A stretch of 64,000 bases of DNA from Anaerolineae bacterium (GCA_013178295.1 JABLWW010000002.1:62001-126000), one strand, 5' to 3'. Positions 16,432 through 22,487 are shown, counted from the first letter of the stretch. Numbers and translations are program-made. Notes: generated by a model from the sequence alone, not told the origin.

Positions 16432-16701
16432 CTACACTGGATACGCCTTTGCCATGCGCTCAATGAACGACTTATCACTATCTGCTGGCTCGCCCGCGTC
16501 ATGGTAAATCGTGCGTGCTGATGTGATGTCAATGACATATCCACCAGGACGAACGGCAAGCGAAAAATCCTCTTGTGCGATAGGTCTGCCGTCAAGTGTG
16601 CGATATTCGTTGGTGTCATGCGCCACCAGCAAAATGAATGGCGGTCTCTCTGGTTCGGGTAAGGTTTTTTCAAGTTGGTTGAGCCTTCTTTTGATTGTCA
16701 T
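16432..16701 (-). CDS. Hypothetical small protein of the element
   Basis: Eighty-nine residues, no recognised family. An N-terminal basic, amphipathic segment (MTIKRRLNQLEKTLPEP) is followed by beta-rich sequence with a VAHDTNEYRTLDGRPI stretch. Its ATG overlaps the stop of the upstream helix-turn-helix gene in an ATGA arrangement, so the two are translationally coupled. After it, 16250-16431 contains no supported gene. Confidence 0.55.
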   Translation of the reverse strand: MTIKRRLNQLEKTLPEPERPPFILLVAHDTNEYRTLDGRPIAQEDFSLAVRPGGYVIDITSARTIYHDAGEPADSDKSFIERMAKAYPV

Positions 16702-17081
16702 TTGCGCACCTCCTGTAGCAATCTTTCAATCTTTGAAACTCGCTGCTCGATGTCAATTTGCTCGCGTAAGCGGAGAATATTCGCAAGCACTGTTTCAGCC
16801 GCGCGCAGTCTAACCGCTGGAATGGCGGTTCGGTCGGTCATGATAGCACCAATTGTTTCAACCGCCGTGTTTCCTCGCGAAACCAAAGCGCGCGATAGCT
16901 CGCTGAGCGCGTCCTGAATGGACTGCTCTAAAGCAGCTTGAAAGTGTGGCAGTTTTGACCAGCGGTAAAGCGTATCACGGCTCACGCCGGCAACCTCCGC
17001 CGCTTTTGAAACATTGGCGCAACCTACGAGTGCTTCTATTGCTTTGCGTTGCTTTGGTGAAAGTGTCTGTTTATCTGGCAT
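16698..17081 (-). CDS. Helix-turn-helix protein resembling small terminase subunits
   Basis: The 127 residues begin with LSPKQRKAIEALVGCANVSKAAEVAGVSRDTLYRWSK, a clear helix-turn-helix like those of phage small terminase subunits and resolvase-type DNA-binding domains (about 7-43). A helical, partly coiled C-terminus (IDIEQRVSKIERLLQEVRK) suggests oligomerisation. It could select DNA for packaging by a helper phage or act as a regulator; no large terminase is nearby. AGGAGGATG precedes the ATG, and a 14-bp inverted repeat lies directly upstream of that ribosome site. Confidence 0.65.
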   Translation of the reverse strand: MPDKQTLSPKQRKAIEALVGCANVSKAAEVAGVSRDTLYRWSKLPHFQAALEQSIQDALSELSRALVSRGNTAVETIGAIMTDRTAIPAVRLRAAETVLANILRLREQIDIEQRVSKIERLLQEVRK

Positions 17082-17100
17082 TTTGTCATCCTCCTGTTTT

Positions 17101-17169
17101 GAGTGTGGCGGCTTGTTTCGCTCATCAGGAACGGTTCACTGCTGTATCTTTGGCTAAGCCGCCACACTC
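17101..17169. repeat. Perfect 14-bp inverted repeat around a 41-base spacer
   Basis: GAGTGTGGCGGCTT (17101-17114) and AAGCCGCCACACTC (17156-17169) are exact reverse complements. The structure fills the gap between two leftward genes, just before the GGAGG of the helix-turn-helix gene. No T-tract follows on the minus strand, so it does not look like an intrinsic terminator. A processing or regulatory hairpin, or a protein-binding site, is possible. Confidence 0.6.
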
Positions 17170-17186
17170 TGGCGCATGGAATACGA

Positions 17187-17375
17187 CTACATCATGTCAG
17201 CCGGCAGACCTAGCTCACGCATGGCAGCCTGGAGCGAAACAATCTCCGCCGCGCTCATACCTGCAACCAGGTCTTGATAAAGACCGCTCAAAAACTGCTT
17301 GAATGCCGCTTGCTGGTTATCGTTCGTGAGCAGACCGCTTAATGTTTGAAGTAAAGTTTTGAGTTCTGGATTCAT
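17187..17375 (-). CDS. Small helical hypothetical protein
   Basis: Sixty-two residues, no recognised family, predicted all-helical and acidic (MNPELKTLLQTLSGLL at the start). The ATG at 17375 is chosen over longer in-frame starts because GGAGGTG lies eight bases before it and the upstream codons overlap the previous gene's 3' end. Part of the leftward element operon. Confidence 0.6.
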   Translation of the reverse strand: MNPELKTLLQTLSGLLTNDNQQAAFKQFLSGLYQDLVAGMSAAEIVSLQAAMRELGLPADMM

Positions 17376-17388
17376 AGTTTCACCTCCG

Positions 17389-17970
17389 TCAAAAGTTTTT
17401 CCAAAAGTCGCGTTGAATGTAATCATCGAGACCTGTGCCGCCTCTGAAGCCATGTTCGCAAATCTCTTCATACGCTGGTGGTGCGCCCTCATTGAGTTTT
17501 CGCTTGTCGGTGTACCTTTGGAGCCAAACCGTAAGCAGTTCTGATGAGTTTAGCCGCTGTGGCGCGCCGCCCTTCAAGGATGGTGCTTTGCGCTTTGGCG
17601 GTTCGACACCCAAAACGCGAGCCAGGTTTTCAGCTTCAACATGGAGAGTTTCAAGAATTGTCCACTGCTCAAGCCGCTGGAAAACTAGCTCACAAAAGCG
17701 CGAGACCGCTTCAAAGGTTTGCCGGTCAAGCTCTTCAGCCGATTTGTAAAAGTCATTTATTTCGCCGACAATGCGCTCGAATTCCGCCGTCATCCGCCCG
17801 CGTTCTTGCTCCAAACGCGCTTTCTGCTCCGCCTGCTTTTGCGCTCTGGCAATGCTTTCGGCTTTTTCAGCTTGAACAATTAGCTCCGTCAGCCGGTCAT
17901 ACTCTTTCGGGTCTGTAGTCTGCGCCCTTTGTGCAATCAAAGTTTTTAGGTCAGTCAGCGTATCAAACAT
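17389..17970 (-). CDS. Coiled-coil hypothetical protein
   Basis: The 193 residues have no recognised family. Residues about 20-110 are charged and heptad-like, rich in Glu, Lys, Arg and Gln, pointing to a coiled coil. The C-terminal part (LNSSELLTVWLQRYTDKRKL, PPAYEEICEHGFRGG) looks globular. It starts three bases after the stop of the frameshifted upstream gene and lies in the middle of the leftward operon. Function unknown. Confidence 0.6.
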   Translation of the reverse strand: MFDTLTDLKTLIAQRAQTTDPKEYDRLTELIVQAEKAESIARAQKQAEQKARLEQERGRMTAEFERIVGEINDFYKSAEELDRQTFEAVSRFCELVFQRLEQWTILETLHVEAENLARVLGVEPPKRKAPSLKGGAPQRLNSSELLTVWLQRYTDKRKLNEGAPPAYEEICEHGFRGGTGLDDYIQRDFWKNF

Positions 17971-17973
17971 GTC

Positions 17974-18452
17974 TTATTTCTCCTTCCCAAAAAGTGGAAT
18001 TGAATTTACGTCCAGCCCGCGCTTTTGATATTTCTCTCTGATAGCTAACACCTTTTGTCGGTTGCCGGCAGCTGCAAGCATCTCTTCGCGGTAGCTTTTG
18101 ATAAGTGGTCGCTTGATTAGGCTATCGCTCACGCTTGGCAGGACATCCTCCAAAAGCTCTTGCGCCGTGATTTGTCCCAGTGCGCCAGGATAGCCTAAGC
18201 CGGCATCCTGATACCGTTGATAAGTATCCTGAATAGCCTGCCGGCTTGCGCCTTGCGCCCGTAAAGCGCTAAGCTCCTGCTGAAAGCAGCTGTAAGCTTT
18301 TGGTGCGCCGCTCTTGCGCTTTGCTCTAAATGACGCCCTACCGCATCATCAAGCGCGCTCATGAGCTTTTGAGTTTCGCTCTCTGAAAGCCCTTGCTGTC
18401 TGGCGACTGCTTCTACCACCGCCCGCCCGTCAATTGATTGATTTTCGTCCAT
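17974..18452 (-). pseudogene. Hypothetical gene interrupted by a one-base frameshift
   Basis: The ATG at 18452 has AGGAGG seven bases upstream and opens an 85-codon frame ending at 18195. At the homopolymer TTTT (18298-18301) the other minus-strand frame continues as protein-like sequence to a TAA at 17974-17976, ending REKYQKRGLDVNSIPLFGKEK. Joining ...SARAAHQK to AYSCFQQELSALRAQG gives about 159 residues, mostly helical. After the shift the first frame becomes unlike a natural protein end. The simplest reading is one missing base in an A-run: a sequencing error, a real mutation or, less likely, programmed frameshifting. Function unknown. Confidence 0.65.
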
Positions 18453-18463
18453 TTTGAAACCTC

Positions 18464-18694
18464 CTACCATTTTTGATTTTTTCTCTTGCGGCTTTTATAG
18501 GCCGCTATTGCACATTCAATCTTGCTCACGTCAGCTTGAATGCCGATTGCCGATAGCCAAACTTGACCGTCAGATATAAGCCATTCCGCCGCCGACAAAT
18601 CGCCATGTCTGGCGTCCTCGAAAGCTCGAGCGACGACCGCCGCAATCAGCCGCCGCTCATTCACCGGCGCCTCCGAATTATTCGCATGCGCCAT
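18464..18694 (-). CDS. Small hypothetical protein
   Basis: Seventy-six residues, no recognised family. Mostly helical with a basic C-terminus (AAYKSRKRKNQKW). The segment RHGDLSAAEWLISDGQVWLSAIG resembles small phage or plasmid proteins found near replication genes, but this is only an impression. It ends 11 bases before the ATG of the next gene and is probably in the same transcript as the RepA-like gene upstream. Confidence 0.55.
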   Translation of the reverse strand: MAHANNSEAPVNERRLIAAVVARAFEDARHGDLSAAEWLISDGQVWLSAIGIQADVSKIECAIAAYKSRKRKNQKW

Positions 18695-18803
18695 TTACCA
18701 CCGCTCGAATAAACCGTGAGACCTGGCATTCTGAAAATCGTTCGCATTTTTCACCTCCTATCTGTTTTACCGTGCAGCCAAACCAACAGAAGCATAAATC
18801 GCG

Positions 18804-20045
18804 CTAACTCCTCCTTTCTTCCTGGTTTCCTACAGAAGTGAGGAAACCAGTGGAAACTGGAAACCCATCATTTTGGTTTCCTGTATCACTTGAAGAAGTG
18901 AGGAAACCAGTGGAAACTGGAAACCTGTGGTTTCCAGTGGTTTCCACAGTTTCCACAGTTTCCTGGTTTCCTATGGTTTCCACACTTCTGTTTATTTTCC
19001 AGTGCCTACCCTGAATAGAGACAAACCCGCGCTCGTAGAGTTTATATAACTCTTTGTAAATGTTCCCTTTTTGCCTACCTGTGGCTTGTGAAATCTCCAT
19101 AAGCGTAGCAAGACCGCCCAATTGCTCAATCGCTTTGAGGGTTTCGCGTTGTGTATCGGTCAAGAGACTTTCCTTTGCGGATTCAACCCAGCAGCCCATG
19201 AATGCGTCAAAGCGGATGTCAAGCTCACATTCCTCAATATCCCTCCCAACGATTGAAAAACGCGCTCCAGTTTTTCCTTGTTGTGAGTAAAGACCAATAA
19301 TCGTATCGCACACACCGCTTTTTGAAACGCTGCCTAGAATGTCCTCAATTGGGTTCGCGTCAAATCCATTCCGTTTTCTGTGATGGTCAATCAGGATGAT
19401 TGACGTTCCTGTATCCGCTGTGTAATCCTGGAGCGGCGACAAGACCGCTGTTACCGCCGCACTATCGTTCCAGTCTTTGATTTGAAAAGCCCTGCTTACT
19501 GTATCGACAATGACCAGGTCGAATTTTTCGTTTTTGAGAAACGCAAGAAAATTTGCGCTTCCGCTCTTGCCGCCAAAGTGTGCGTGAAACTGTGTGCCGA
19601 AAAGAACGGTCAAGTTTTGCGCCGCTTCACTTTTCCAGCCCTGTTTTTGCAGCCTGTTCTGAAGCCTGCGCGGACTATCTTCAAGCGCGCAGTATAGTAC
19701 ACGTCCACCCTTTGCCTTGCGATTCAAAAAATAGCCATCAGCACAAACGCCCTGCGCTAATTCCAACGCAAGCCAGGATTTGCCCTTCTTTGGCGCACCA
19801 GCCAACAGTGTTAGCCCAGTAGGGAGTAAGCCTTCTACCAACCAAACGGGTTCAGGGAATTCTGCCTTCAGTAGGTCTACTCCGTTGATAATGCCAGGTA
19901 TCGTTTGCGGCTTTTTGTCCTCGCCCTCAAAAGCTTTCTCCGCGTTTGCCCGCGCTTGCTCTTCACTCTCACCAAGAAGCATACGCATTTTCACCAGCCG
20001 CTGTTTTGCGTCAGCAAATTTGTCTCCGTTGTCGCCTACGCCCAT
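18804..20045 (-). CDS. RepA/AAA_25-type replicative ATPase with C-terminal winged helix
   Basis: RecA-fold ATPase related to plasmid RepA helicases and phage replication ATPases, likely to drive element replication. The 413 residues include Walker A GAPKKGKS (83-90), Walker B FDLVIVD (175-181) and the IDHHRK motif (219-224) typical of the family. A DNA-binding winged helix follows (about 293-350, LTDTQRETLKAIEQLGGLA onward). The tail (about 358-413) is low complexity, with FPVSTGFLTS encoded twice by a 60-bp repeat. ATG at 20045 is chosen for GAGGTGG upstream and overlaps the preceding stop by 10 bases; a longer start would add 13 residues. The repeated DNA may be an origin (see repeat entry). 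Confidence 0.88.
   Translation of the reverse strand: MGVGDNGDKFADAKQRLVKMRMLLGESEEQARANAEKAFEGEDKKPQTIPGIINGVDLLKAEFPEPVWLVEGLLPTGLTLLAGAPKKGKSWLALELAQGVCADGYFLNRKAKGGRVLYCALEDSPRRLQNRLQKQGWKSEAAQNLTVLFGTQFHAHFGGKSGSANFLAFLKNEKFDLVIVDTVSRAFQIKDWNDSAAVTAVLSPLQDYTADTGTSIILIDHHRKRNGFDANPIEDILGSVSKSGVCDTIIGLYSQQGKTGARFSIVGRDIEECELDIRFDAFMGCWVESAKESLLTDTQRETLKAIEQLGGLATLMEISQATGRQKGNIYKELYKLYERGFVSIQGRHWKINRSVETIGNQETVETVETTGNHRFPVSTGFLTSSSDTGNQNDGFPVSTGFLTSVGNQEERRS
18824..18981. repeat. Iteron-like array inside the replication gene
   Basis: Thirteen or so copies of the heptamer GGTTTCC, its complement GGAAACC, or one-base variants occur in 158 bases, many spaced about 10 bases apart. A 32-base unit is exactly repeated at 18834-18865 and 18894-18925 (period 60). 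The array covers the 3' end of the RepA-like gene. Origins inside initiator genes are known from lambda O and related phages; here that function is inference. Confidence 0.7.
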
Positions 20046-20419
20046 GTCTCCACCTCTTCTTGAATGACCCGTAAAGCCGCCCATCCTTGCCGCAAAACCT
20101 GAATCTTTTTCAAGGCTTCAGTCGCCGCTTCTTCAGCCGTTTTGCCTTCAAGTGCGTACCTACCGCCTTTTATGTAGGTGCCAACCACACCAGCCGCAAA
20201 CACACAATCAAGCGCAAGTGCGGTCGCGTCATCATCATCAGCCGCCTGGATTGCTTCACGCTGTTTTGCGAATTCAACCAAAAACTTTTTAGCGCTTTCA
20301 GATATTTTTGGCGTCCAGCCGTCAATGATTTGCGAAACAGTTTTTGGTGCGATAACGATGGCGTTCAAAAGTGTTTCTTCTTGCTCACCGGCTAAACGAA
20401 CGATTGCGTCCTCAAACAT
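20036..20419 (-). CDS. Hypothetical protein upstream of the replicative ATPase
   Basis: The 127 residues match no recognised family. The protein is helical and acidic, with DDDDATALALDCVFAAGVVG in the middle and EALKKIQVLRQGWAALRVIQEEVETW at the end. It overlaps the ATPase gene by 10 bases, so the two are coupled. Position directly before a RepA-like gene suggests a role in loading or regulating it; this is context only. A strong intrinsic terminator lies 13 bases upstream of its ATG, so it probably has its own promoter or depends on readthrough. Confidence 0.6.
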   Translation of the reverse strand: MFEDAIVRLAGEQEETLLNAIVIAPKTVSQIIDGWTPKISESAKKFLVEFAKQREAIQAADDDDATALALDCVFAAGVVGTYIKGGRYALEGKTAEEAATEALKKIQVLRQGWAALRVIQEEVETWA

Positions 20420-20431
20420 GTTTCCCTCGAC

Positions 20432-20461
20432 AAAAAAATAATAGGCTTTTCAGCCTATTAT
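20432..20461 (-). terminator. Rho-independent terminator, minus strand
   Basis: On the minus strand ATAATAGGC and GCCTATTAT form a 9-bp stem with a six-base loop, followed by seven T. It lies between the first gene of the leftward operon and the next one, so it could limit expression of the replication gene. Confidence 0.75.
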
Positions 20462-20469
20462 CTAAAATC

Positions 20470-20506
20470 GAGTACCGTTTGAGGGTCGTTGAGTACCGTT
20501 TGAGGG
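20470..20506. repeat. Two 16-bp direct repeats with a 21-bp period
   Basis: GAGTACCGTTTGAGGG occurs at 20470-20485 and 20491-20506, separated by five bases. A 21-bp period puts both copies on the same face of the helix, as for iterons or operator pairs. The site lies between the stop of the gene at 20515-20994 and the terminator. Confidence 0.7.
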
Positions 20507-20514
20507 ACGAATTT

Positions 20515-20994
20515 TTAGGCTTTCGTCCAGTTACGCCCTTGCTTTTTGAGAATGCCGCGCCGCCCGGCATCCCTCAAAGCTTGTTTGAATGACCGCTCCG
20601 TCATAAAGATTCCTGCGTCCTGGTAGGCTTGCTCCAAAAACTCTTGCATGTTACAACGCGGATATGGTCGCTCCACCCATGCAAGGCAAAGCCGGTCAAT
20701 GGCAGACACCTCCGCCTTTGGCGCAACTTGCACCCGTTCAAGCTCACGTTCGAGACACCGCAAATCAAAATCAACTCTGGCGCATTGTAGCTGCCGTTCT
20801 GGTGGTTTTTCGCCCTGAATGATGGTCATGATTTTGTTTTGCGCCGTTCGCAAAATGTGCACATTACCAGGTAGGCTTGTCGGATAACACACCATTGTTA
20901 CACCGCCAATGTCAACGGTTCTTACGTCAAGCTCTTTTTCAGCAATCAAATCATCAGCTAAAGTTTTTGGAATTTGGTAAATCTTACGGTTCAT
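20515..20994 (-). CDS. Hypothetical protein, first gene of the leftward replication block
   Basis: The 159 residues match no recognised family. The C-terminal half (FMTERSFKQALRDAGRRGILKKQGRNWTKA) resembles a winged helix, so DNA binding is plausible. GAGGG lies nine bases before the ATG. The same ribosome-site sequence, read on the plus strand as AGCTTCCCT (20999-21007), recurs in the loop of the small RNA encoded on the opposite strand. Expression of this gene is therefore a likely antisense target. A replication initiator or regulator is possible. Confidence 0.65.
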   Translation of the reverse strand: MNRKIYQIPKTLADDLIAEKELDVRTVDIGGVTMVCYPTSLPGNVHILRTAQNKIMTIIQGEKPPERQLQCARVDFDLRCLERELERVQVAPKAEVSAIDRLCLAWVERPYPRCNMQEFLEQAYQDAGIFMTERSFKQALRDAGRRGILKKQGRNWTKA

Positions 20995-21010
20995 GTTTAG
21001 CTTCCCTCTG

Positions 21011-21019
21011 TGTTATAAT
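21011..21019 (+). promoter_or_regulatory. Extended -10 promoter of the candidate small RNA
   Basis: TGTTATAAT is a perfect extended -10 (TGnTATAAT). The expected start at about 21026 falls exactly at the base of the first RNA hairpin. No good -35 is visible, as is usual for extended -10 promoters. Confidence 0.65.
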
Positions 21020-21025
21020 TTGTTT

Positions 21026-21080
21026 TGGTAGGCAAGCTTCCCTGCCTACCGCAAAGCCAGGTGTGCGCCTGGCTTTTCGT
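21026..21080 (+). ncRNA. Candidate antisense (countertranscribed) small RNA with terminator
   Basis: About 55 bases. Hairpin 1: GGTAGGCA (21027-21034) pairs with TGCCTACC (21043-21050) around the loop AGCTTCCC. Hairpin 2: AAAGCCAGG (21053-21061) pairs with CCTGGCTTT (21068-21076), followed by TTCGTTATTTT, an intrinsic terminator. There is no open reading frame of note. The loop sequence AGCTTCCC(T) is repeated at 20999-21007, overlapping the ribosome site of the gene on the other strand, so the loop is complementary to that gene's Shine-Dalgarno. The RNA would also be fully antisense to that gene's leader if its transcript starts right of 21080. Confidence 0.65.
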
Positions 21081-21130
21081 TATTTTATCACAAAAACGAA
21101 TATGCAATCTCAAAAATTGTCAAGGCTGAA

Positions 21131-21159
21131 TGTCATGTTTTTTTCATGACAAATGTCAT
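21131..21159. promoter_or_regulatory. Operator-like repeats TGTCATG
   Basis: TGTCATG (21131-21137) and CATGACA (21145-21151) form a perfect 7-bp inverted repeat around seven T, and a third half site TGTCAT follows at 21154-21159. They lie in the divergent region between the leftward replication block and the rightward promoter, as expected for an element repressor binding site. The repressor is not identified. Confidence 0.5.
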
Positions 21160-21184
21160 AATTACTGTTCACTTTCTTTCGCAC

Positions 21185-21213
21185 TTGACAAAATCCATAA
21201 CTTGACTTATACT
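21185..21213 (+). promoter_or_regulatory. Sigma-70 type promoter of the small rightward gene
   Basis: TTGACA (21185-21190), a 17-base spacer and TATACT (21208-21213): consensus -35, ideal spacing and five of six -10 bases. Start expected near 21220. Confidence 0.8.
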
Positions 21214-21223
21214 AAAGATGATA

Positions 21224-21240
21224 CTAAACATCATGTTTAG
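21224..21240. promoter_or_regulatory. Palindromic operator-like site
   Basis: CTAAACA-TCA-TGTTTAG, perfect 7-bp half sites, directly downstream of the expected transcription start. The 11-mer TCATGTTTAGC at its right half (21231-21241) also occurs at 20991-21001 across the start codon of the leftward gene, which could link control of both genes. Confidence 0.55.
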
Positions 21241-21274
21241 CACTATTCAGAAAAATAGAATGGAGAAAGTAAAA

Positions 21275-21514
21275 ATGAAAGAAGTGAGTGAAAAAGTTTT
21301 AGAAAATCGCTTGCGCCGTCAAGCAACCCGACTCGGTTTGCGGCTTATAAAGTCCAGGACTTGGAAGGCTAACATTAATGACTATGGCGAATGGGCAATC
21401 ATCGATAGCGGAACAAACGCCTTTGTGTGCGGTAATCGTTTTGACATGTCTCTGGAAGAAGTCGCTCAATGGCTAAAAGAGTATGAGGAAAACATCAGAG
21501 AGAGTCGAGATTAG
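21275..21514 (+). CDS. Small hypothetical protein at the element's right end
   Basis: Seventy-nine residues. The pattern RRQATRLGLRLIKSRTWKANINDYGEWAIID, split across residues about 12-42, followed by a C-terminal SLEEVAQWLKEYEE helix, resembles short uncharacterised proteins common on phages and integrative elements. No function is known. ATG at 21275 is chosen for GGAGAAAG upstream; earlier in-frame ATGs (21260, 21233) have none, and the one at 21233 lies in the palindrome. Driven by the strong promoter at 21185-21213 and facing away from the replication block, like a lysogeny or immunity gene. Confidence 0.65.
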   Translation: MKEVSEKVLENRLRRQATRLGLRLIKSRTWKANINDYGEWAIIDSGTNAFVCGNRFDMSLEEVAQWLKEYEENIRESRD

Positions 21515-21797
21515 CTAAAGCCTATTCATTCCAGCCGCTTGTGTCAAACCGCTTTACCTACAATCATTGTCCGCTGGACACAAAAGACCGCAAAATCGCC
21601 AGGATAAGAGACCGACAAAAGTCATGCTTTTTCTCACTTGCCGAAAAGCATTTTTTGGCTATAATGATTTTATGATTTCGGTTTCAGCAAACACCCGTTT
21701 TTTCAAAAAAGAACAGCAGCTTACGCGGTTTTGCTTCTATTTTTTCGGCTTTAGAACATTAAAAAATCGGTATATCTGGCGGTATCAAGACGCATGA
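21515..21797. other. Region without a supported gene
   Basis: About 280 bases between the last element gene and the epimerase fragment. A possible promoter, TTGCCG-16-TATAAT (21638-21665), is followed by a 41-codon frame (21672-21797) with no ribosome site and A/T-rich, unconvincing protein sequence. The candidate right attachment repeat lies at the end of the region. Confidence 0.5.
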
Positions 21798-22487
21798 CCA
21801 CCATATATTAGGGCGCGCAAGGAACGTATCCGCTCAAGCCGATTGGAAGCTGGCCAGGCTGTTGTGCAGGCGGTTGCATCAGCGCGCAAAAAGCCCACAG
21901 TGGTATTGCAGGCATCGGGGATAGGCTATTATGGATTGCTTGGTGATGAGCAGGTGAATGAAGAGGCTCAGCCAGGGAACGACTGGCTGGCGCGCCTGGC
22001 AGTGGAGTGGGAGAATTCGACTGCAGCAGTGGAGGAGATGGGCGTGCGGCGTGTCGTTTTGCGCACCGGGCTTGTTCTTGCGCGCCAGGGAGGGACATTA
22101 TCGCTCATCGCTTTGCCGTTTCGGCTGTTTGTCGGTGGTACACTGGGTAACGGCAGACAGTACTGGTCTTGGATACATCTTGACGATGAGGCAGGGGCAA
22201 TATGTTTTCTGATGGAGAATCAGGCGGCTCACGGCGTATATAACTTGACCGCGCCTAATCCTTTGCCAATGGGGCAGTTTGGGCATATCCTGGCAGCGGT
22301 GATCAAGCGTCCTTACTGGCTGCCTGTGCCAGGGTTTGTGCTGCGGCTGATGTTGGGCGAAATGAGCAATTTGGTGCTTGGCGGGCAACGTGTTGTCCCT
22401 ATGAGGCTTTTGTCTGCTGGGTATTCTTTCAAATATGCAGAACTTCAACCCGCTTTGGAGAATTTGCTGGGTACGGCAAGGAGATAA
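21798..22487 (+). pseudogene. N-terminally truncated NAD-dependent epimerase (TIGR01777/YfcH family)
   Basis: The frame encodes the last two thirds of a sugar-nucleotide-epimerase-like SDR protein of the YfcH family: ERIRSSRLEAGQAVVQAV, LQASGIGYYG, RTGLVLARQGGTL, WIHLDDEAGA and NLTAPNP are typical. The nucleotide-binding N-terminus (GGTGxIG and about 90 residues) is absent. An in-frame TGA lies at 21795-21797, and family-like sequence begins only at about 21813, right after the element. Without the Rossmann glycine motif it cannot be a working enzyme. No ATG with a ribosome site fits. Probably broken by the insertion or by a later deletion. Confidence 0.85.

Larger units (their letters stand above)
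14576..21808. mobile_element. Integrative element (about 7.2 kb) next to tRNA-Leu
   Basis: A tyrosine integrase beside a tRNA gene, an opposed block of small hypothetical genes, a RepA-like replicative ATPase and a divergent regulatory region form one accessory unit between chromosomal genes. Candidate attachment repeats are GACCACTATATAT (14576-14588) and GACCACCATATAT (21796-21808), 12 of 13 identical and in direct orientation; these set the boundaries tentatively. No copy of the tRNA 3' end is visible at the right end. No capsid, portal, tail or large-terminase gene is present. It could be a phage satellite, an integrated plasmid or a degraded prophage. Exact ends are uncertain by tens of bases. 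Confidence 0.75.

Noticed and set aside
21672-21797. A 41-codon frame behind a TATAAT box
   Set aside because: No ribosome site, A/T-rich sequence, no family resemblance, and it ends at the element junction; kept only as an unassigned region.
21805-21817. Similarity of ATTAGGGCG at the right junction to the reverse complement of the tRNA-Leu 3' end
   Set aside because: Only seven bases match and the orientation is inverted, which would not give an excisable element.
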